From: JBDGYW01 sp964580055
GTDB taxonomy: Bacteria > Gemmatimonadota > Gemmatimonadetes > Gemmatimonadales > GWC2-71-9
Assembly (NCBI GenBank): GCA_964580055.1
Contig: CAZOJI010000023.1
Location: forward strand, 1 to 64,000
DNA: 64,000 nt
Reading direction: 5' to 3'
In this document: in pieces, positions 16,531-24,994 of the stretch
Numbering within the stretch: position 1 is the first letter of the stretch
Layout of the letters: the number at the start of each line of letters is the position of its first letter
Program-made: the position numbers and the translations under genes
The notes under the pieces: generated by a model
What the model was told of the DNA's origin: nothing
What the model saw: the letters and a program-made list of their open reading frames with translations, nothing else
Database searches by the model: none

Positions 16531-19080
16531 ATGAATGACACTCGAAGCAGAGACGAGAGCTACGATCCACGGGCCGTCGAGGAGCGGTGGCAAATGCTAT
16601 GGGTACAGCGGCGCACCAACGCCGTGGACCTGAATGCCGCGAAGCGGCCCTACTTCAATCTGATGATGTTCCCCTACCCCTCCGCGGAGGGTTTGCACGT
16701 AGGAAACGTCTTCGCGTTCGTCGGTGCCGACATTCACGGCCGATTCCGGCGCCTGCAGGGTTGGGACGTGTTTGAACCGTTCGGCTTCGACGCCTTCGGA
16801 ATCCATTCCGAGAATTTCGCCCTCAACGTCAACACCCACCCCGCAAAGCTGATTCCGGCGAATATCGCTCGGTTCCGCGAGCAGGTGAAGCGAACGGGTT
16901 TGATGATCGACTGGGATCATGAGGTATCCACGACGGATCCGGCTTACTACAAGTGGACGCAGTGGATCTTCCTGAAGCTCTATGAGGCCGGCGCAGCAGT
17001 GAAGAAGCAGGCTCCGGTGAACTGGTGCCCCGAATGCAAAACCGTGTTGGCGAACGAACAGGTTGAAGATGGATACTGCGAGCGACATCCGGGGGTGAGA
17101 GTACATCAGAAGTTCCTCTCACAGTGGTTCTTCACGATAACGGACCATGCGGAGCGGTTGCTGGACAACCTCCAGGGGTTGGACTGGTCCGAGTCGACGC
17201 GGATGATGCAGACGAACTGGATCGGGCGCTCCGAGGGCGCCGAACTGATCTTCAAGACGCCGGCCGGCACCCCGATACCGGTCTACACAACCCGCCCAGA
17301 TACGGTCTTCGGCGCGACATACCTGGTACTTGCACCGGAGCACCCTTTGGTCGACGAAGTAACGGGTCGCGAGCGCAAGAAGGAAGTAGGCAACTACCGG
17401 CGCATGGCTCTGCAGAAAGATGTCGTGTCTCGGCGTGTTGGCGACCGTGAAAAAACCGGTGTGTTCACCGGCACGTACGCCCGCAACCCCGCCACGGGCG
17501 AATCGGTGCCTATCTGGATCGCTGACTACGTGCTCATGGAGTACGGCACGGGAGCGATCATGGCCGTTCCGGCTCACGACGAACGTGACTTCGAGTTTGC
17601 GACGAAGTTCGGACTGGAGATAAGGAGGGTAGTGCTCGAGACGGGGAATGGGGATCGGGGAGCGGGGGCGGACGAGGGTGGCTCGAGCCCGGAAGCGGGA
17701 GAGACCGGTTCCGAAACTGAGGGTTCAGAGGAGAGCGCCGCTCCCCGCTCCCCGCTCCCCGTAACCACCTGGGACGGAGTCCTCATCAACTCGGGAGACT
17801 TCGACGGGATGCCTTGCCGTGATGCCGTCCGTGTCATAGCGGACTGGCTCGCGGAACGAGGCCTCGGCAAGCCGCAGACCCAGTACCGACTCCATGACTG
17901 GTGCATCTCCCGACAGCGCTATTGGGGGCCGCCGATCCCGATAATCTACTGTGAGGATTGCGAAGCGGTGCCTGTTCCGGAGGAGGATCTGCCTGTGGTC
18001 CTGCCGGAGATCGAGGACTTCAAACCCGACGAGAGCGGCGTCTCACCGCTGGCGCGACATGAGGAGTGGTACCGCGTCCCTTGTCCCAAGTGCGGCAAGC
18101 TCGCAAGGCGCGAGACCGATGTGTCGGACACGTTTCTCGACTCTGCTTGGTACTTCCTTCGCTACCCGTCTACCGATTACGACGATCGGGCGTTCGATGC
18201 GGAAATCACCGCAAAATGGCTGCCGGTGAATTCGTACATCGGTGGGAACGAGCACGCGGTGCTCCACCTGATGTACGCGCGCTATATAACGATGGTGCTG
18301 CACGACGCCGGTATGCTGGGTTTCGAAGAACCATTCCGGCGGTTTCGAGCGCACGGTACGATCGTGAAGGACGGCGCCAAGATGTCGAAGTCGCGCGGTA
18401 ACGTCGTGGTTCCGGACGAATACATCGGGAAGTGGGGCGCCGACACTTTCCGAATGTATTTGATGTTCCTGGGGCCCTATCTCGAAGGCGGGGATTTTCG
18501 CGACGAAGGGATTTCCGGTATTCGCAGGTTCTTGGACAAGGTTTGGTATCTCTGCCAGGATGTCGCGGAGCAGAAGACCGAACCCACCAGGCAAACACTG
18601 CGGGCCCTGCACCAGACTATAAACAAGGTAACTGAAGATATCGAAGGGCTTCATTACAACACCGCGATCGCCGCACTCATGGAATACGTCAACGCGTTGC
18701 GAGCAGCGGACGGTGCTGATGCGGGTTCCGAAAGCCCGGTACTTTCGCGGGATCTCCTGGAACCCCTTGTCATCATGGTTGCCCCGTTCTCTCCTCACGT
18801 AGCCGAGGAGTGTTGGGAGATGCTGGGACACGAGGACACGAGTGTCTTCGATGCGACCTGGCCGCTTTACGATGCGGAACTCGCACGAGACGACGAGGTC
18901 GAGCTGGTTCTGCAGGTGAACGGCAAGGTGCGCGGACGAGTCAACGTGAGACCGGGCATCACAAAAACCGAAGCCGTCAAACTCGCGCTCGAAGAGCCTG
19001 GCGTGAAGCGCCATGTGGATGGTAAGGAGATCCGCAAGGCCGTCTACGTTCAGGACAAACTGGTCAACCTGGTGGTTTGA
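16531..19080 (+). CDS. leuS: Leucine-tRNA ligase with a low-complexity insertion in the editing domain
   Basis: 849 residues. Class I synthetase: HIGH-type motif HVGN near residue 57, zinc-binding region NWCPECKTVL, CP1 editing domain (about 220-420), KMSKS in AKMSKSRGN, and the C-terminal anticodon and tRNA-binding parts ending NGKVRGRVNV. Residues about 371-410, in a CP1 loop, are a Gly/Glu/Ser-rich stretch of roughly 40 residues where E. coli has about 15; the DNA underneath is G-rich at one end and C-rich at the other (see repeat entry). Both flanks (FGLEIRRVVLE and WDGVLINSGDF) match the family, so the enzyme should still fold. A terminator follows at 19104. Confidence 0.97.
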   Translation: MNDTRSRDESYDPRAVEERWQMLWVQRRTNAVDLNAAKRPYFNLMMFPYPSAEGLHVGNVFAFVGADIHGRFRRLQGWDVFEPFGFDAFGIHSENFALNVNTHPAKLIPANIARFREQVKRTGLMIDWDHEVSTTDPAYYKWTQWIFLKLYEAGAAVKKQAPVNWCPECKTVLANEQVEDGYCERHPGVRVHQKFLSQWFFTITDHAERLLDNLQGLDWSESTRMMQTNWIGRSEGAELIFKTPAGTPIPVYTTRPDTVFGATYLVLAPEHPLVDEVTGRERKKEVGNYRRMALQKDVVSRRVGDREKTGVFTGTYARNPATGESVPIWIADYVLMEYGTGAIMAVPAHDERDFEFATKFGLEIRRVVLETGNGDRGAGADEGGSSPEAGETGSETEGSEESAAPRSPLPVTTWDGVLINSGDFDGMPCRDAVRVIADWLAERGLGKPQTQYRLHDWCISRQRYWGPPIPIIYCEDCEAVPVPEEDLPVVLPEIEDFKPDESGVSPLARHEEWYRVPCPKCGKLARRETDVSDTFLDSAWYFLRYPSTDYDDRAFDAEITAKWLPVNSYIGGNEHAVLHLMYARYITMVLHDAGMLGFEEPFRRFRAHGTIVKDGAKMSKSRGNVVVPDEYIGKWGADTFRMYLMFLGPYLEGGDFRDEGISGIRRFLDKVWYLCQDVAEQKTEPTRQTLRALHQTINKVTEDIEGLHYNTAIAALMEYVNALRAADGADAGSESPVLSRDLLEPLVIMVAPFSPHVAEECWEMLGHEDTSVFDATWPLYDAELARDDEVELVLQVNGKVRGRVNVRPGITKTEAVKLALEEPGVKRHVDGKEIRKAVYVQDKLVNLVV
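17643..17761. repeat. Inverted and heptamer repeat inserted in frame in leuS
   Basis: CGGGGAGCGGGG (17656-17667) is perfectly complementary to CCCCGCTCCCCG (17743-17754). The right arm is itself a CCCCGCT heptamer repeated about three times (17738-17761). The spacer encodes an acidic Gly/Ser/Glu linker and the frame is kept. Confidence 0.75.
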
Positions 19081-19103
19081 GGCTTTCGCAGTAGCTGGTG
19101 TAG

Positions 19104-19146
19104 AGCGGGAGGCAGTTCGTATTCCAAGCCGAAGCTTCCCGCTTTT
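19104..19146 (+). terminator. Intrinsic terminator of leuS
   Basis: AGCGGGAGGC (19104-19113) pairs with GCTTCCCGCT (19134-19143) over 10 bp with one G-T wobble and a 20-nt loop, followed by a short T run. It lies 24 bases after the leuS stop. Confidence 0.65.
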
Positions 19147-19239
19147 CTGTTCCCCTCGCAACCGAACTGCGTTTTCTCCAAAGCAGCATTCGCGATCTGG
19201 AAATCTGCGACGATCGTTGGCAATGGAGCATCTATACCT

Positions 19240-19797
19240 GTGAGCATGAATGAGATGAGCCTGGTAGCAATCGATGACGTCGCAATACAGCGAGCCAAGG
19301 CCGGAGACTTGTCTGCATTGGAAGGAGTCTATCGCGCGTATGAAGGGCTCGTCTACACCCTGGCGCGGCGAATCTGCAGGACCGCAGAGGATGCTGAGGA
19401 CGTCTTGCAGGAGACTTTCTTCGAGGTCTGCCGCAGTATTCGCGGCTTCCGCGGGGAGGGGCCGGGCAGTATGACCGCGTGGGTCAAGCGAGTCGCTGCC
19501 AGCAAAGCTCTGATGAAGATCCGCTATGAGAAGTACAGGACAACGGAGGAGTTGAACGAAGATGTCGTATTGCCGGCTGGGCGGAACACTGATTCCGGAC
19601 TGCGCCTCGACCTTGAGACCGCGCTGGCAAAGCTATCCGACACGGCGAGGGCGGTGGTCTGGTTGCATGACGTTGAAGGATACAAGCACGAGGAAATAGC
19701 CGAGTTGATGAACAGAACCGTGAGTTTCTCTAAGTCCCAATTGTCGCGCGCACATATGCGTCTCAGGGACATGCTCGGCGAGGAGGTGCAATGCTGA
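19240..19797 (+). CDS. ECF-type RNA polymerase sigma factor
   Basis: 185 residues with the two ECF regions: sigma-2 (about 15-85, LVYTLARRICRTAEDAEDVLQETFFEV) for the -10 element, and sigma-4 (about 125-180, LSDTARAVVWLHDVEGYKHEEIAELM) for the -35 element. GTG at 19240 was chosen because GGAG lies 11 bases upstream; ATG at 19246 is the alternative. Its end overlaps the next gene by 7 bp, and that gene encodes a zinc-type anti-sigma factor, so it should be held inactive at the membrane until a signal arrives. Confidence 0.92.
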   Translation: MSMNEMSLVAIDDVAIQRAKAGDLSALEGVYRAYEGLVYTLARRICRTAEDAEDVLQETFFEVCRSIRGFRGEGPGSMTAWVKRVAASKALMKIRYEKYRTTEELNEDVVLPAGRNTDSGLRLDLETALAKLSDTARAVVWLHDVEGYKHEEIAELMNRTVSFSKSQLSRAHMRLRDMLGEEVQC

Positions 19798-20378
19798 GAC
19801 ATTGCTCGACTCAGGAACTGTTGGAGGTGCGTAACGGCGAAGGATCTGTAGGGGCGAGGACACACGTTGACGAATGCGAGGAGTGCCGCAATGAACTCGA
19901 TCGCTTGCATCAACGCGTGGCTGCCCTCAAGGCGCTGCCGACCCTCAACGCACCGAGGGACCGTTGGCCGCTCGTGCGCGAGCAGCTGGTCGCCGACCGT
20001 CAGCGTCTGTGGTGGGTGAGAATGGGATGGGCCGCCGCGGCGGCGATTGCGCTGGCGCTCGGCGCCAACGGTCTGGTGCCCTGGCCCCGTGCAGAACCAG
20101 CCCCGGAGGTCGAGCTGCAGACACTCGTTGAGCAATCGGCGCAGCTCGACAGCATTCTCAGCACAATCGAGAAACAGAAGCGCGTCGTGAACGGTCTCAC
20201 CGCGGTTACAATCGCGGAACTCGAAGATCGCGTCATCGTCATCGATTCCCGCCTTTCCGGGACTCGCCGGATAGCGTTGTCCGACGAGCAGGTCAGGGAA
20301 CTCCTGCGCCAACGCCTTGTTTTGCTGGACGCGCTGGTGAACACGCATGCGCAACGGACGGTAAACGTAGTATTCTGA
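19791..20378 (+). CDS. Zinc-binding transmembrane anti-sigma factor
   Basis: 195 residues. The N-terminal cytoplasmic part holds the ZAS motif H-x3-C-x2-C (HVDECEEC, about residues 25-32). A single membrane helix near 80-100 (MGWAAAAAIALALGANGLV) is followed by an extracytoplasmic region of about 90 residues predicted to be helical, with a Q/E-rich stretch. It overlaps the sigma gene and most likely binds its product. The PDZ gene 40 bp downstream could take part in stress sensing or in regulated proteolysis of this protein, which is inference. Confidence 0.88.
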   Translation: MLRHCSTQELLEVRNGEGSVGARTHVDECEECRNELDRLHQRVAALKALPTLNAPRDRWPLVREQLVADRQRLWWVRMGWAAAAAIALALGANGLVPWPRAEPAPEVELQTLVEQSAQLDSILSTIEKQKRVVNGLTAVTIAELEDRVIVIDSRLSGTRRIALSDEQVRELLRQRLVLLDALVNTHAQRTVNVVF

Positions 20379-20418
20379 GTCCCTGTCGTTCATGACAGGT
20401 GGCAGAGGAGGACAGATA

Positions 20419-21477
20419 ATGAAGAGGAACAACAGGCAGGTACTGATCGCGGTCTGTCTGTTCGCCGTAAGCGGTGTAGGAGTCGCCAGCGCTCAACAGA
20501 CTGATGAGCGCGAGCGGCGGCGGTTGCTGGAGGTCGAAGAGCGAGCTCAACAGGCGCAGCAAGAACTACAACGGGCCTTGGATCTGATTGCTGAGGAAGA
20601 GAGCGACGAGGCTCGGAGGCGGATGCAGCGCGCCATCCGCGAGTTGCAGCGAGCCACATCTCAGTTGCACGGCGAAATCGTGATCACCGGATACGCGAGC
20701 CCCGGAAACCTCTTTGTGCGGACCGGCCGCCGTGAAGCACCGCAGATGGGAGTCTTCCTGAATATGGAACAAAGGCCTTCTGCGGACTCGATCGGGGTTG
20801 TGCTCAACCGCGTCGCGGTAGACGGACCTGCTTACGAAGCCGGTTTGCGAGATGGCGACATCATCACTGAGGCAAATGGCGAATCGTTGGCCCGGGAGGG
20901 TCGCCACGGTACCTCGCCAGCAAACAAATTGATAACGATCAAGGACGATCTGGAAGAAGGTGATACCTTGCACGTCCAGTACCGTCGCGGTGCAACGACC
21001 CACGCGGCGGACATAGAGGTCCGCTACCTGGAGAACAGCTTTGCGGTCACGTGGGACGACTACACCGGTGCGGTGAAGGTGCCATCGCCACGAGTCGCCC
21101 TATTCGACCGGAACCCCAGCGGATTCAACGTCGCCACCGTGTTTCCGGGGCACTTGTCCAGACTGGGAATCCTCGACGTGGAGTTGCTGGAGTTGGACGA
21201 GGAATTGGGATGGTATTTCGGTGTTGAAGAAGGACTCCTCGTGGTACGGGCGCCCGGTGAAGACGATCTGCTGGATCTGCGCAGTGGCGACGTGATCTTG
21301 AGCATCGACGGCCGAGAACCCAGGAGCGAATCTCAGTTGATGCGGATCCTGGGATCATACGCAGAAGGCGAGGACATGGAGATCTCTCTGATGCGCCAGC
21401 GAGAGGCAATGACTATCGAGACAACGGTTCCTGAGCGCGACCACGACGGCTTTTCGTGGAAACCGAGTCGGTATTGA
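20419..21477 (+). CDS. Secreted protein with two PDZ-like domains
   Basis: 352 residues. A signal peptide ends at VASAQ; then a charged coiled coil (about 27-90) and two PDZ-like modules: the first near 110-210 (GVFLNMEQ, GPAYEAGLRDGDIITEANG), the second near 230-330 (SGDVILSIDGREP). No protease catalytic residues are visible, so it is an adaptor or sensor rather than a DegS/HtrA protease. The ribosome site is AGGAGG just ahead of the ATG at 20419. It is the third gene of the sigma/anti-sigma cassette and may interact with the anti-sigma periplasmic domain. Confidence 0.82.
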   Translation: MKRNNRQVLIAVCLFAVSGVGVASAQQTDERERRRLLEVEERAQQAQQELQRALDLIAEEESDEARRRMQRAIRELQRATSQLHGEIVITGYASPGNLFVRTGRREAPQMGVFLNMEQRPSADSIGVVLNRVAVDGPAYEAGLRDGDIITEANGESLAREGRHGTSPANKLITIKDDLEEGDTLHVQYRRGATTHAADIEVRYLENSFAVTWDDYTGAVKVPSPRVALFDRNPSGFNVATVFPGHLSRLGILDVELLELDEELGWYFGVEEGLLVVRAPGEDDLLDLRSGDVILSIDGREPRSESQLMRILGSYAEGEDMEISLMRQREAMTIETTVPERDHDGFSWKPSRY

Positions 21478-21613
21478 CGGCACCCGCCTGGAATGTGAGG
21501 TGCGAAGGGGTGGGTTAGGCCCCTCTCTCCTCTTCGGCGGCACCCTCCCCTTGTCGCGACAAAGCGACGAGTTCCAAGAACCAGTTGCGAGATACCGGTA
21601 TAGCCGATGCCGC

Positions 21614-21742
21614 TACTCACCGATCACCGATTGCCAACCACCAATTACCAATAATGCTTACCACTCACTACTACTTACCACTCACTACTACCTACCACTC
21701 ACCACCTACCACTCACCACCTACCACTCACCACCTACCACCC
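21614..21742. repeat. C/A/T-rich short tandem repeat array
   Basis: Degenerate units drift from ACCAATTACCA at the left to TACCACTCACTACTAC and finally three near-perfect 14-nt units TACCACTCACCACC (about 21693-21736). There are no unique spacers, so it is a short-period tandem array and not CRISPR. Confidence 0.8.
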
Positions 21743-21764
21743 GACCCTTTCACTCGAGTATTTC

Positions 21765-21795
21765 AAGATATATCTTACGTAATATCGCACGTTAC
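21765..21795. promoter_or_regulatory. Candidate operator of the PadR regulator
   Basis: A perfect 12-bp palindrome AAGATATATCTT (21765-21776) is followed by the inverted repeat GTAA (21779-21782) / TTAC (21792-21795). It lies about 50-80 bp before the PadR start, where autoregulatory sites of such repressors usually sit. Confidence 0.35.
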
Positions 21796-21843
21796 ATCAA
21801 ACCATGTCGGAATACTACTTTTTTGGCATTCAGGAGGTGTAAG

Positions 21844-22386
21844 ATGGTACATCGCGACTGGGACTACTACGGTGGGCCATGGGAATGGTGGATGGGGAGA
21901 ACCCGGTCCCGCAGAGGTAGGCGAGGGCGCTGGTTCGGGTCGGGAGACATGAAGTATGTGATACTGAAGCTGTTGCGCGATCACCCCATGCACGGTTACG
22001 AGGTCATGAAAGAGTTGGAGCAGCACACGCATGGATGCTACACTCCGTCGCCCGGTACGGTGTATCCGACTCTGCAGTGGCTGGAGGACGAGGGGTTGGT
22101 AAGCAGCGAGGAAATTGATGGCAAGAAAGTCTACTCCGTCACCGAAGCCGGCCTCGAATTCCTCAATGAGAACAAGACCACCGTGGATGAGATCTTCGAG
22201 CGCGTGGAGGAAACCCTCGAGAGTTTCCTCGATGATCCTATGCCTGATGTGACACGGCTGATGGGGAAGCTGGTTGGTCAGGCTTATCGAACGACATGGA
22301 AAGTGCGGGGAAACGCGGAGAAGATGGAGGCCGTGAACGAAATCCTAAGCCGTGCAATAGAAGAATTGAGAGAAGTACGCAACTAA
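21844..22386 (+). CDS. PadR family transcriptional regulator
   Basis: 180 residues. An unusual aromatic and basic leader (about 1-36: DWDYYGGPWEWW then R/G-rich) precedes the PadR winged helix (MKYVILKLLRDHPMHGYEVM, TPSPGTVYPTLQWLEDEGLV, GKKVYSVTEAG), followed by a C-terminal helical dimerisation segment. AGGAGGTG sits eight bases before the ATG at 21844. PadR repressors usually control a neighbouring transporter or membrane gene, but none follows here; the next gene points the other way. An AT-rich palindrome upstream suggests self-control. Confidence 0.9.
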   Translation: MVHRDWDYYGGPWEWWMGRTRSRRGRRGRWFGSGDMKYVILKLLRDHPMHGYEVMKELEQHTHGCYTPSPGTVYPTLQWLEDEGLVSSEEIDGKKVYSVTEAGLEFLNENKTTVDEIFERVEETLESFLDDPMPDVTRLMGKLVGQAYRTTWKVRGNAEKMEAVNEILSRAIEELREVRN

Positions 22387-22451
22387 GCGGAAGGTTGCCT
22401 CTATACTCGCGGACGTAGCGGGTGGGGCCCTTGGCGGTTCCGCCTGCTACC

Positions 22452-22835
22452 TCATGGTTTTCTCGCCTCGTACTCACCGGAGCTGAACTCCAAAAACTCT
22501 ATGGGCGCACCGTTATCTACGATGAAGGCTACTTTGACTCCCGGCGACGGGCTGTTGGGCTCGATCAGAATATCCTTTCCCACCAAGGCCGCCGACAGGT
22601 CTTCTACCCTGAAAGCTACGTGAGGAACCTTCTTCACTAGTTCGGGGAGCGGGCTGTCTGGTTCGAACCTGAGCCACTCGACGCCGTAGGGATTCGAATC
22701 AAAGGAAGTTACATACATCTTGAATGCGTCTAGGTAGCTCTCTCCCGGGTGTTGCACCTCACTGGGTATGCCGACATGATGGTATTCGAGCACCTGATAC
22801 ACCTTTCGATTGAGAGCATCTTCTTTCCGAGGCAC
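22452..22835 (-). CDS. VOC (glyoxalase/bleomycin-resistance fold) protein
   Basis: 127 residues, one glyoxalase-fold unit: EYHHVGIPSEV opening with a metal-ligand-type histidine pair, a central HVAFRVEDL strand and a closing IEFLEF with a glutamate ligand position. Dimeric members bind a divalent metal and act as isomerases, dioxygenases or antibiotic-binding proteins; the substrate is not evident. It begins with GTG and has no clear ribosome site, so the exact start is uncertain. It is convergent with PadR. Confidence 0.8.
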   Translation of the reverse strand: MPRKEDALNRKVYQVLEYHHVGIPSEVQHPGESYLDAFKMYVTSFDSNPYGVEWLRFEPDSPLPELVKKVPHVAFRVEDLSAALVGKDILIEPNSPSPGVKVAFIVDNGAPIEFLEFSSGEYEARKP

Positions 22836-22992
22836 AAAGATAACGGTCGATCTTGCGGTAATAGTTCTGCCTTACGAGCTTTCGCGAGCGGCACAGGCTG
22901 ACCACTTCGAATTCGGTGCGGAATCAGCGTTTACGCCGCGCCAAGAACCTCTCAGTGAAGCTCACATTGCTCGGTGAGGAGGGCAGTACCTC

Positions 22993-23436
22993 ATGCGCGT
23001 GGTGACGATCATCGCAGTGTTGTTGATTCTCGTCCCAGTTTCAGGGTTGGCTCAAGACAAAGAAGTGATCCAGGCGCCCGGGTCGCTGGAAGGCCTGCCC
23101 TTCTCGTCCGCGGTGCGCGTAAACAGCATGCTCTACCTTTCTGGGCAGATAGGCAACCTCCCGGGAACGCGTCAACTCGCTCCGGGCGGGGTAGCCGCCC
23201 AGACGCGCCAGACCCTCGAGAACATCAAGGCGGTTTTGGAGTATGCGGGCAGCTCGATGGATCGGGTCGTGAAGTGTACGGTGTTTCTGCTCGACATTGA
23301 CGACTATGCTGCCGTAAATGAGGTATACGCTGCCTATTTTCCGGAAGATCCCCCCGCTCGGTCCGCCATGGCAGCGAGCGGATTGGCGCTCGGTGCGGCG
23401 GTCGAGATCGAGTGTTTGGCGGTGGTAGAGCGATGA
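22993..23436 (+). CDS. Exported RidA/YjgF family protein
   Basis: 147 residues. A signal peptide of about 20 residues (ending GLAQD) precedes a complete RidA domain (LYLSGQIG, QTLENIKAVLEYAGSSMDRVVKCTVFL). The imine-binding arginine is present in PARSAM near residue 125. Cytosolic RidA deaminates reactive enamines and imines made by PLP enzymes; here export implies a periplasmic role that is unknown. GGAGGG precedes the ATG. Its stop overlaps the DinB-like gene (ATGA). Confidence 0.88.
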   Translation: MRVVTIIAVLLILVPVSGLAQDKEVIQAPGSLEGLPFSSAVRVNSMLYLSGQIGNLPGTRQLAPGGVAAQTRQTLENIKAVLEYAGSSMDRVVKCTVFLLDIDDYAAVNEVYAAYFPEDPPARSAMAASGLALGAAVEIECLAVVER

Positions 23437-23948
23437 GAGTCACCAGACAGTTGTCGAGCCTCGAGCCGCTGGTGCTGGGACCGCTCGAGGGCGCCAGCGC
23501 AAGCGAATGGATCACCGCCCCGGAGGGCAAATGGAGCGTGGCACAGATAGTCGAGCATCTCGCGATCGCTTTCGACTTGGTGGCCACAGGTTTTGCGGCG
23601 CTGCCCGAAGAAGGAACCGGCCCAAGGTCGGCAACACCGACACAGTCCGTAATGCGTCATGCGCTGTTGGGAAGTGGTGAACTCCCCAAGGGCATGAGAG
23701 CGCCCGACATATCGCACCCGAGCGACGATCCGGAGCCCGAGCTGGTTGTGGCCCGGTTCAGGATGGGAATAGAACAGACTCGCTCCCTGATTGAGGATTG
23801 GCCCGAAGAACGCCGGGCGAACTCGTTTCTCCGGCACCCTGTGCTAGGTGATCTGAACCTACCCGAGTGGGTCAGGTTTCACTACGTGCATTGCACGCTT
23901 CATGCGCGCCAGATCGAGAAGAGGCTTGCGCAGATCCGGGGGGATTAG
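23433..23948 (+). CDS. DinB-like / DUF1569 four-helix protein
   Basis: 171 residues, all helical. The likely metal triad is formed by His in KWSVAQIVEHL near residue 40 and two histidines in FHYVHCTLHARQIEK near 155-162, as in the DinB/YfiT superfamily, which includes thiol-dependent transferases and many uncharacterised proteins. It starts at the ATG overlapping the RidA stop, so the two are co-translated. Function not assigned. Confidence 0.8.
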   Translation: MRVTRQLSSLEPLVLGPLEGASASEWITAPEGKWSVAQIVEHLAIAFDLVATGFAALPEEGTGPRSATPTQSVMRHALLGSGELPKGMRAPDISHPSDDPEPELVVARFRMGIEQTRSLIEDWPEERRANSFLRHPVLGDLNLPEWVRFHYVHCTLHARQIEKRLAQIRGD

Positions 23949-23973
23949 GAAGAACGGGTGTTAGGGCCGTCAT

Positions 23974-24864
23974 CTACGCATTCTGACTACTCTCGCCTCC
24001 CATTACCTTCATGCCCGTTTCAACCACTTCCGGGCAAATCGAACGAGCAGGGTTTCCCGCCGCTTTCAGGGCCTCCTCCATTACCTCTGCGACAACCTGT
24101 TTGAGTGCCTTGGGGGACACTGCTACTATTCCCGTGCCGGCGCCTGATATGGTGGCGCCGTAGGCCCCCGCGTAGCTCGCGGCTTTGACGGCTGCATCGT
24201 AACCTTTTATCAACGGTCTCCTCACCGGTACGGCGATTTCGTCGACCATCCCGTGACGGACCAGGTCACCGTCCCCACTGGTGAGACCCAGCAGTAGCGC
24301 CGCCGACCGTGAAGCCTGTGAGATCGTCTCGGCGCGCGATAGGTGACCGGGGAGGATGTCCCGGGCCTCGTGCGTGCTGAGAGTCTGGTCCGGTATGGCG
24401 ACCGCCACTCCAAGATCCTGATGGAAGTTCAGCTTCCTGGGGTGCGCAACGTGCAAGAAGAGTCCGCCATAAATCGCGGGCCCGGCATTGTCAGGGTGCC
24501 CCTCCGCGTGCATGGCGCACTCGAAGATGCGATCGCGATCCACTCGCCCGTTCCTTATCAACATTGAGAGCGTGAGTCCGGCAACGATCGCGGCTGCGGA
24601 CGATCCCAGGCCGCGACTCACTGGTATGTCCGAGTGAACCTCAAGATGGAACCCGGGAGGTACCGACTGTGCGAGCGTTTGCGCAATGAGATCCATCTTG
24701 TGGTCAATGCTGGCCAAGGTACCCGAGTAGGCCGGCGCTCCTTCACCTTCAGCCAATCTTGCGCTGAGCCAGATGTCCAGCGCGAGACCCAGAATATCGA
24801 AACCGGCTCCCAGATTGGAGGTGGATGACGGGACGCGGACAGCGGGCAAATTGTGTCGATTCAT
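23974..24864 (-). CDS. thrB: Homoserine kinase
   Basis: 296 residues, GHMP kinase family. It phosphorylates L-homoserine with ATP, the penultimate step of threonine synthesis. The N-terminus has PSSTSNLGAGFDILGLAL, and the ATP phosphate loop is VSRGLGSSAAAI near residue 90; the C-terminal GHMP motif is TISGAGTGIVA. ATG at 24864 was chosen over a TTG three codons earlier. thrA, thrC and asd are not in the window, so it stands outside a thr operon. Confidence 0.9.
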   Translation of the reverse strand: MNRHNLPAVRVPSSTSNLGAGFDILGLALDIWLSARLAEGEGAPAYSGTLASIDHKMDLIAQTLAQSVPPGFHLEVHSDIPVSRGLGSSAAAIVAGLTLSMLIRNGRVDRDRIFECAMHAEGHPDNAGPAIYGGLFLHVAHPRKLNFHQDLGVAVAIPDQTLSTHEARDILPGHLSRAETISQASRSAALLLGLTSGDGDLVRHGMVDEIAVPVRRPLIKGYDAAVKAASYAGAYGATISGAGTGIVAVSPKALKQVVAEVMEEALKAAGNPARSICPEVVETGMKVMGGESSQNA

Positions 24865-24933
24865 TTTCGTCAATCATCCAGCGTGGAGTGTACCGAATCC
24901 CACCGGACGCGATCAGTCGCCGCTGCGACGCAT

Positions 24934-24958
24934 AGATAAGCCCCGCACACGGCGGGGC
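24934..24958 (-). terminator. Intrinsic terminator downstream of the small secreted protein
   Basis: On the minus strand GCCCCGC and GCGGGGC (24952-24958 and 24940-24946) form a 7-bp stem with a 5-nt loop, followed by TTATCT. It lies 37 bases after the stop of the gene at 24995. Confidence 0.55.
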
Positions 24959-24994
24959 CATTGGACGGAACTATACGCGTTGCCCTCAGAGTTG

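Larger units (their letters stand above)
21478..21843. other. Intergenic region with tandem repeats and a PadR-type promoter region
   Basis: No gene is supported here. It contains a perfect 12-bp palindrome (TTGTCGCGACAA, 21551-21562), a C/A-rich tandem repeat array and an AT-rich palindromic region next to the PadR start. Confidence 0.6.

Noticed and set aside
21551..21562. Palindrome TTGTCGCGACAA as an operator
   Set aside because: It is over 280 bp from the next start and no second copy or matching regulator was found.
21614..21742. Possible CRISPR array
   Set aside because: The units are contiguous with no unique spacers, the period is about 14 nt, and no cas gene is nearby.
21500..21952. 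Possible protein encoded across the tandem repeats
   Set aside because: The translation is a Y/T/H/P-rich product of the repeat and runs out of frame into the PadR gene; no start signal.
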